From JAJXZP01 sp035505775 (GTDB taxonomy: Bacteria > Spirochaetota > Spirochaetia > Treponematales > Rectinemataceae), in NCBI GenBank assembly GCA_035505775.1, contig DATJQN010000329.1, positions 1 through 15,458 of the forward strand: a stretch of DNA of 15,458 bases, read 5' to 3'. A program made the translations under genes and the position numbers. The notes under the pieces are model-generated. The model was not told the origin of the DNA and searched no databases. It saw only the letters and a list, made by a program, of their open reading frames with translations. Numbering within the stretch: position 1 is the stretch's first letter; each line of letters begins with the position of its first letter. Below are positions 14,695-15,458 of the stretch, one piece after another.

Positions 14695-14756
14695 GGCCAT
14701 CCAGCCTCCGGGATGGCCCCGGAATCTTTCGGAGCTTGCCCGGGATACCCTATCCC
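14695..14756. repeat. Cluster of short inverted repeats
   Basis: GGCCATCC (14695-14702) pairs with GGATGGCC (14711-14718), 8 bp with an 8-nt loop. GGGATA (14742-14747) pairs with TATCCC (14751-14756), 6 bp with a 3-nt loop. The nearly palindromic CATCCGGGATG follows directly. No T-run follows either stem, and the function is unknown. Confidence 0.5.
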
Positions 14757-14836
14757 ATCCGGGATGACATCTGTCGTGGCCACAGGGTGGAATTCTTCTA
14801 AATCATTCTCTAAAAAGACATTAATTGGGCAGCCCT

Positions 14837-14866
14837 GGCCGGGAGGGATTCCCGCTCATCCCGGCC
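14837..14866. promoter_or_regulatory. 8-bp inverted repeat upstream of the family-5 binding protein promoter
   Basis: GGCCGGGA (14837-14844) and TCCCGGCC (14859-14866) are perfect inverted repeats separated by 14 nt, ending 15 nt before the predicted -35 hexamer. The spacing of arm centres (22 bp, about two helical turns) would suit a dimeric regulator. It could equally fold as a hairpin, but no T-run follows. Confidence 0.4.
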
Positions 14867-14881
14867 CACCGCCAAAAAAGC

Positions 14882-14910
14882 TTTACTTTTGGAAATCCTT
14901 GGTTCACAAT
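14882..14910 (+). promoter_or_regulatory. Predicted promoter of the family-5 binding protein gene
   Basis: TTTACT (-35, 14882-14887, 4/6), a 17-nt spacer and CACAAT (-10, 14905-14910, 4/6), in the AT-richest part of the spacer. The same -10 hexamer and spacing occur at the sugar operon promoter. The transcript would start near 14917, giving a leader of about 29 nt with AAGGAGG at 14934-14940. Confidence 0.5.
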
Positions 14911-14945
14911 ACGGCGCATCAGCATTCCGGTTCAAGGAGGTTTGC

Positions 14946-15458
14946 ATGAAGAAAGGTTTGATCGCACTCGCGATCGCCCTCTGCCTCGTCGCTGCCGTAA
15001 GCGCGCAGGTGAAGGGTCCCATCGTGGACAAGATCCTGGTGGACGCGAAGACGCAGCAGGATCTCGCGCTCAAGGACGTCGCTTCCGGCAGAAGCGATCT
15101 CTTCAACTATTCCACCGACGGCGCGACGTTCAAGGCTCTCCCGGACGACGTGAAGGCGCAGCTCGATCCCTACGCCGTCAATGGCGCATTCTATGTCGAT
15201 CTCTACCTGAACCCCTACCCGAACAAGGCACCGTATACAGGCACGACTCAGGACGGCAAGACCATATTCAATCCCTTCGCCATCCGTGAAGTGCGCTACG
15301 CGATGAACTTCCTCATCAACCGGAAGAAGATCATCGACGAGATCATGTCCGGCGCAGGCAAGCCGATGTACACCCCCGTCAGTGACGGGCAGCCCAACGC
15401 CTCCCGCTTCGTCACCGTCGCCTCCAAGCTCGGCTTCACCGCGACCGGCAACGAGAGC
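14946..15458 (+). CDS. ABC transporter substrate-binding protein, family 5 (partial, runs off window)
   Basis: Exported solute receptor of the oligopeptide/nickel type; 171 residues are visible and the frame is open at the window end. The signal peptide is at 1-20, ending AVSA|Q with no lipobox. The recognisable family-5 motif IREVRYAMNFLINRKKIIDE is at 113-132, followed by GAGKPMYTPV. The preceding segment VDKILVDAKTQQDLALKDVA resembles the part that in ordinary members comes well after residue 200. The usual N-terminal lobe is therefore missing between the signal peptide and this point. The start ATG 14946 has AAGGAGG 5 nt upstream and a predicted promoter of its own. Permease and ATPase genes would be expected beyond the window. 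The substrate may be a peptide or an oligosaccharide, since both occur in family 5. Confidence 0.85.
   Translation, partial: MKKGLIALAIALCLVAAVSAQVKGPIVDKILVDAKTQQDLALKDVASGRSDLFNYSTDGATFKALPDDVKAQLDPYAVNGAFYVDLYLNPYPNKAPYTGTTQDGKTIFNPFAIREVRYAMNFLINRKKIIDEIMSGAGKPMYTPVSDGQPNASRFVTVASKLGFTATGNES

Larger units (their letters stand above)
14427..14945. other. 519-bp non-coding spacer between kinase gene and family-5 binding protein gene
   Basis: I see no gene here. Short open frames exist, but none has a ribosome binding site or recognisable product. I found no tRNA-like or known riboswitch pattern. The spacer holds the second copy of the 31-bp repeat, a GC-rich hairpin (GCGGGCG 14466-14472 with CGCCCGC 14486-14492), the small stem CCCCG-CAAA-CGGGG just before the second repeat copy, several inverted repeats around 14695-14756 and 14837-14866, and the promoter of the next gene. 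Base composition shifts from GC-rich to more AT-rich after about 14785. No T-run terminator for the kinase transcript is visible. Confidence 0.7.

Noticed and set aside
14592..14801. Small open frames of 69 and 108 codons in the last spacer
   Set aside because: No ribosome binding site, no recognisable product, and the larger one runs into the start of the family-5 binding protein gene in the wrong frame.

Overview
The window is GC-rich DNA (visibly around 65% G+C), densely coded, with strong AGGAGG-type ribosome binding sites and no insertion sequence, tRNA, rRNA or CRISPR array that I can see. Several things suggest a high-GC spirochaete or a similar deep-branching bacterium. These are a TGS/ThrRS-like domain fused to a uridine-kinase domain, two exported binding proteins with near-identical 20-residue signal peptides ending in SA|Q and no lipobox, and sugar permeases without their own ATPase gene. 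This assignment is an inference; no marker gene is present to settle it.

Layout. (1) 1-4032, plus strand: the end of a branched-chain amino-acid-type ABC transporter operon, livH-livM-livG-livF. It is tightly coupled (SD overlapping a stop codon, 8-bp and 4-bp overlaps) and is closed by a clear intrinsic terminator at 4130-4166. The binding protein gene (livJ/livK) must lie outside, probably upstream. (2) 8691-4196, minus strand: a LacI-family regulator, an M28-type zinc aminopeptidase-like protein, an oligoendopeptidase F (M3) and an MTA/SAH nucleosidase, with gaps of 23, 70 and 14 nt. (3) 8692-8895: a divergent control region with two back-to-back sigma70-type promoters and a pair of LacI-type operators between them. 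(4) 8896-12643, plus strand: a carbohydrate ABC importer with a binding protein and two permeases but no ATPase. The first permease carries a very large extracytoplasmic insertion, and a 22-bp imperfect hairpin separates the binding protein gene from the permeases. (5) 12771-14426, plus strand: a nucleoside (uridine) kinase family protein with TGS and ThrRS-editing-like domains, possibly co-transcribed with the transporter. (6) 14427-14945: a long non-coding spacer with a 31-bp direct repeat of the kinase gene's own 3' end and several inverted repeats. (7) 14946-window end: the start of a family-5 (oligopeptide-type) binding protein with its own promoter.

Taken together this is a nutrient-uptake and turnover region: amino acid import, oligopeptide or other family-5 substrate capture, peptide breakdown in the cytoplasm, sugar import under LacI-type control, and nucleoside/adenosyl salvage. 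The genes themselves belong to known families. The points that merit a second look are the permease insertion, the intercistronic hairpin, the duplicated gene end with a possible dispersed repeat, and the shortened family-5 binding protein.
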